From Ignavibacteriota bacterium (GTDB lineage Bacteria; Bacteroidota; Ignavibacteria; Tepidaquicellales; Tepidaquicellaceae): a DNA stretch of 64,000 nucleotides. Positions 61,831-64,000 of the stretch are shown in pieces (positions within the stretch are counted from its first letter, which is position 1; each line of letters begins with the position of its first letter). Position numbers and translations under genes: made by a program. The notes below the pieces were generated by a model. The model did not search any database and was not told the origin of the DNA. It worked only from the letters and a program-made list of their open reading frames with translations. The stretch is from NCBI GenBank assembly GCA_020437545.1, contig JAGQWH010000003.1, positions 1 through 64,000 of the forward strand, written 5' to 3'.

Positions 61831-61911
61831 CTTTCAACTTTCAACTTTCTCCTCCGCGGCGGATTTCAACTTTCAACTTTCAACTTTCAACTTTCAACTT
61901 TCAACTTTCAA
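61831..61911. repeat. Heptamer array (ctttcaa)n interrupted by a GC palindrome
   Basis: Two and a half ctttcaa units (61831-61848), then CTCCTCCGCGGCGGA (61849-61863), then tttcaa and six more perfect ctttcaa units up to 61911. The stop and last codons (VES) of the minus-strand glycosyltransferase (61901) lie in the array. Confidence 0.92.
61850..61863. repeat. Dispersed 14-bp GC palindrome, copy 5, inside a tandem array
   Basis: TCCTCCGCGGCGGA, one substitution from consensus and the exact reverse complement of copy 3. Removing 61849-61866 restores an uninterrupted ctttcaa array; TTT stands on both sides of the inserted segment. Confidence 0.82.
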
Positions 61912-63010
61912 CTTTTTTTATCAGTTTTTCTGTTATCTCAAGTACTTTATCTTTTCTTTTCTCCAGCGAAAAGTTATCAATGATCCTTTTCCTTGCAGCT
62001 TTGCCAAGCGACTCGTCTGAATTCATAGCTTCTCTTATCTTTTCGGCAATTTCATATTTATCTTTTTTATATACAATAAAACCCGTATCGCCAATCACTC
62101 TTGGAATTCCGTTCACATCCGAACCGACGGGAATGCATTCCATCATCATCGCTTCGCACAGAGAATTCGGTTGACCTTCAAAGAGAGACAACTGCGCAAA
62201 GACCTTTGCTTTGTTGTAGTATCCTCTCAGTTCATTCATATTTACATAAGATATCAGTTTTACATTTTTAAGATTCTGTTTTGTTAATGTTCTAAGTTGA
62301 TCTTCATTCAAACCGATTAAAACAAATTCTTTATCCGGTAAGATCTTCGAAGCTTCTATCAGCATATCAAAACCTTTCCGTCTGAATTCATTATCATTGA
62401 ATGAGTTTCCTACGGTCAGGACGAAATCTTCTTTAGCGATAGTCTCATCTCTTTTAAAAAAATTCTCATCAAATCCAGTGTATACAACTTCTATCTTGTT
62501 GCCAATATCGGGAATGAAATTCAGTATTCCGTCTTTTACAGGTTCGCCACCGTGAATATCCGAATGAATATAATTGTTCGTATTCTTTATCAGTGAATCA
62601 TCAACTACAAGTAATTTGTCAGCATTCTTCAGACTGTATCTCAGACAAAAACTTCTAATTCTTTTTTTCAGATCGTCCCGGTTAAACGCACCCATTTCAA
62701 TTTCCGGAATATCAGTTGCATCATAACCTCCAATGGCAATAACTGACTTTTTTTTGAAAAGCCTTGAAAACATTACCGGAAGAAATGAATGATAATCAGC
62801 AAACCATATAAATATGAGCTTGAATTTATGAGTGTTGAAAAGTAAGAAAATGAATTGTTTGATAAGTGAAAAAATTATGGAGAGGTTCTTTTTTATGACG
62901 GCATTGTAAACAGTAACGTCATATTTTTCCTTTAATATATCACAATCATTAAATATAAACTTTGTATTCGTTTTGTAATGCTTAACAAACAATATCCGGT
63001 CACGCGCCAA
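61901..63010 (-). CDS. Glycosyltransferase, GT4/GT1-like
   Basis: 369 residues. The C-terminal GT-B domain has FVLTVGNSFNDNEFRRKGFDMLIEA, FVLIGLNEDQL, NMNELRGYYNKAKVFAQLSLFEGQPNSLCEAM and MECIPVGSDVNGIPRVIGDTGF, including the E-rich donor-sugar site FEGQPNSLCEAMMME. The N-terminal domain is more diverged, with a hydrophobic segment near 45-60. TTG start at 63010. The last codons (VES) and stop are encoded by the heptamer array. It follows the TylF-type methyltransferase gene by 129 bp on the same strand; both probably work on a surface glycan. Confidence 0.85.
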   Translation of the reverse strand: MARDRILFVKHYKTNTKFIFNDCDILKEKYDVTVYNAVIKKNLSIIFSLIKQFIFLLFNTHKFKLIFIWFADYHSFLPVMFSRLFKKKSVIAIGGYDATDIPEIEMGAFNRDDLKKRIRSFCLRYSLKNADKLLVVDDSLIKNTNNYIHSDIHGGEPVKDGILNFIPDIGNKIEVVYTGFDENFFKRDETIAKEDFVLTVGNSFNDNEFRRKGFDMLIEASKILPDKEFVLIGLNEDQLRTLTKQNLKNVKLISYVNMNELRGYYNKAKVFAQLSLFEGQPNSLCEAMMMECIPVGSDVNGIPRVIGDTGFIVYKKDKYEIAEKIREAMNSDESLGKAARKRIIDNFSLEKRKDKVLEITEKLIKKVES

Positions 63011-63120
63011 TTTGTTTTTTTTATCAGTTAAAAAAATTGCAATTCTGTAATTCCAAAATAATATTCAATCTACAATTAAACAGAACAACAAATTTAGTTT
63101 CAGATATTTCTAAAATGAAG

Positions 63121-63140
63121 TAAAATCAAAAATCAAAAAT
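63121..63140. repeat. Short heptamer array (caaaaat) at a stop codon
   Basis: A partial unit and two caaaaat units, touching the TGA of the methyltransferase gene (63142-63140 on the minus strand). Confidence 0.6.
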
Positions 63141-63910
63141 CATACCTTGATCCCTGCCCTTGCCGACATATCAAGCCGGTTCATAAACATCTTAACATTA
63201 TTCTCTTTAAAATACTGTTCGACTGCTTCTCGTGCACCCTGCCAGTAACCGTAATCATCGATGATCAGAAATCCTTTTTCTGATAACAGAGGATATAAAT
63301 GAACCAGCTCATGATAAGTAGATTCATACCAGTCAGTATCCAGTCTCAGTATAGCTATCTTTTCGGGAAGCGTTCCCGGAATTGTATCTTCAACCTTTCC
63401 TTTTACAAAAACAATTTTATCTTTTGGATAACCTGTTGAGTAAAGATTATTTTTAACTTCATCGAGAGGGGAGTAGCACCATTCATTGTGATCTCCTTTC
63501 TGGCTTTCCTTATATTCAATATCAGCATCTTCGTTTTTATAGCTTACGTCTTTTTCTGTAGGAGCGCTCATCCCTTCAAATGTATCATAAAGATAGATCT
63601 TCCTGTCAGTGCTTTTCATATTCATTAGTGTAAGAGCGACCATCATAGTATTTCCGCCTTTCCAAACGCCGCATTCGATAAAGTCTCCCGGTATATTATT
63701 TTCAATTGCATATTTAACAGAGCGATAAGTATAATAAAGACTTTCAAGCGAAGTCATTGTATGCGGAGTGCATATCTTTTTCAGTTTGACAAATTCTTCG
63801 TCGAGATCAGGATGCATCAGATCCATTTCAACGGACAAATAATAAAACTTCCTGAATATTTTGTTACCGAGTTTACTGTTTAATATTTCCTTGCCTAAAT
63901 TTTTAATCAT
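63140..63910 (-). CDS. TylF/MycF family O-methyltransferase
   Basis: 256 residues. The family pattern is clear: TSLESLYYTYRSVKYAIENNIPGDFIECGVWKGG (SAM-binding start), KIYLYDTFEGMSAPTEKD, then VKGKVEDTIPGTLPEKIAILRLDTDWYESTYHEL and LIIDDYGYWQGAREAVEQYF. TylF and MycF methylate sugar hydroxyls in macrolide pathways using SAM and Mg2+; in this setting a methylated surface sugar is more likely. It lies between the glycosyltransferase downstream and a further gene 32 bp upstream, all on the minus strand. Confidence 0.88.
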   Translation of the reverse strand: MIKNLGKEILNSKLGNKIFRKFYYLSVEMDLMHPDLDEEFVKLKKICTPHTMTSLESLYYTYRSVKYAIENNIPGDFIECGVWKGGNTMMVALTLMNMKSTDRKIYLYDTFEGMSAPTEKDVSYKNEDADIEYKESQKGDHNEWCYSPLDEVKNNLYSTGYPKDKIVFVKGKVEDTIPGTLPEKIAILRLDTDWYESTYHELVHLYPLLSEKGFLIIDDYGYWQGAREAVEQYFKENNVKMFMNRLDMSARAGIKV

Positions 63911-63942
63911 TAAATTTTATTCGTAAATTATTTTATACAAAA

Positions 63943-64000
63943 CTAATTCTTTATTGCAAAAACCAGATAGTATGCAGAATCCCTTTCTTTAACCCTTTGC
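63943..64000 (-). CDS. C-terminal end of an unidentified gene
   Basis: From the right edge the minus strand is open for 18 codons, reading QRVKERDSAYYLVFAIKN before TAG at 63945-63943. The spacing (32 bp to the methyltransferase start) and the frame make it the end of an upstream gene in the same operon. Tails like SAYYLVFAIKN occur in small SAM-dependent methyltransferases, but this is too short to identify. Confidence 0.4.
   Translation of the reverse strand, partial: QRVKERDSAYYLVFAIKN

Overview
The window is AT-rich DNA from a bacterium of the Bacteroidota/Chlorobiota side of the tree, most likely Ignavibacteria/Kryptonia-like. The best evidence is seven exported proteins (ends near 406, 2072, 26190, 36494, 44111, 47985 and 61735) that finish in a type IX secretion (T9SS) sorting domain of the NYPNPFNP...SLKVYD.LG..V.TLVNE...SG.Y.Y.L kind. 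A ferredoxin-dependent 2-oxoacid oxidoreductase (korA-korB), TonB-dependent receptors and many envelope glycosyltransferases fit the same group. I saw no rRNA, tRNA, CRISPR array or insertion sequence.

Layout. 1-83: start of a class III nucleotide cyclase gene running off the left edge. 406-4279: two secreted repeat proteins. 4502-5281: LOG-family nucleotide hydrolase. 5379-9519: tightly packed glycan operon (SDR, WecG-type transferase, polysaccharide deacetylase, radical SAM/SPASM enzyme, lipid-linked sugar-phosphate transferase) facing a GT2 gene. 10527-13097: TPP riboswitch plus terminator ahead of a TonB-dependent receptor, so very likely a thiamine uptake gene. 13273-16260: barrel protein and lipoprotein. 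16748-19669: korAB with its own terminator. 19966-26190: small exported protein, GNAT, hydrolase, cation/proton antiporter and a secreted T9SS protein. 26284-26706: decayed hicBA pair. 26722-28364: membrane glycosyltransferase split at a C10 tract. 28836-31111: GT9 and GT4 genes. 31196-34252: DinB, DUF5996 and adenine deaminase. 34348-38127: metalloprotease cluster and a haem-motif porin. 38279-44033 (minus): PTS IIA, nucleotidyltransferase/phosphomannomutase-like fusion, LemA and asparagine synthase. 44111-47985: surface proteins. 48052-50411 (minus): dnaX with a poly-A frameshift site, followed by an agmatinase-family gene. 50620-56834: FecCD permease, histidine kinase, membrane glycosyltransferase, MBL hydrolase and barrel protein. 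57202-61735: TonB receptor plus T9SS protein behind Pho-box-like repeats. 61901-64000 (minus): glycosyltransferase, TylF-type methyltransferase and the tail of another gene.

The most unusual layer is in the repeats. At least twelve short arrays with a period of exactly 7 bp, each with its own unit sequence, lie between genes, across stop codons, inside one signal-peptide coding stretch and inside T9SS sorting-domain coding regions. Separately, five copies of a 14-bp GC-rich palindrome close to TCCGCCGCGGCGGA are scattered between genes, and two of them interrupt tandem arrays. With the C10 tract and the A10 tract in dnaX, the window shows several distinct ways in which short repeats could alter gene products.
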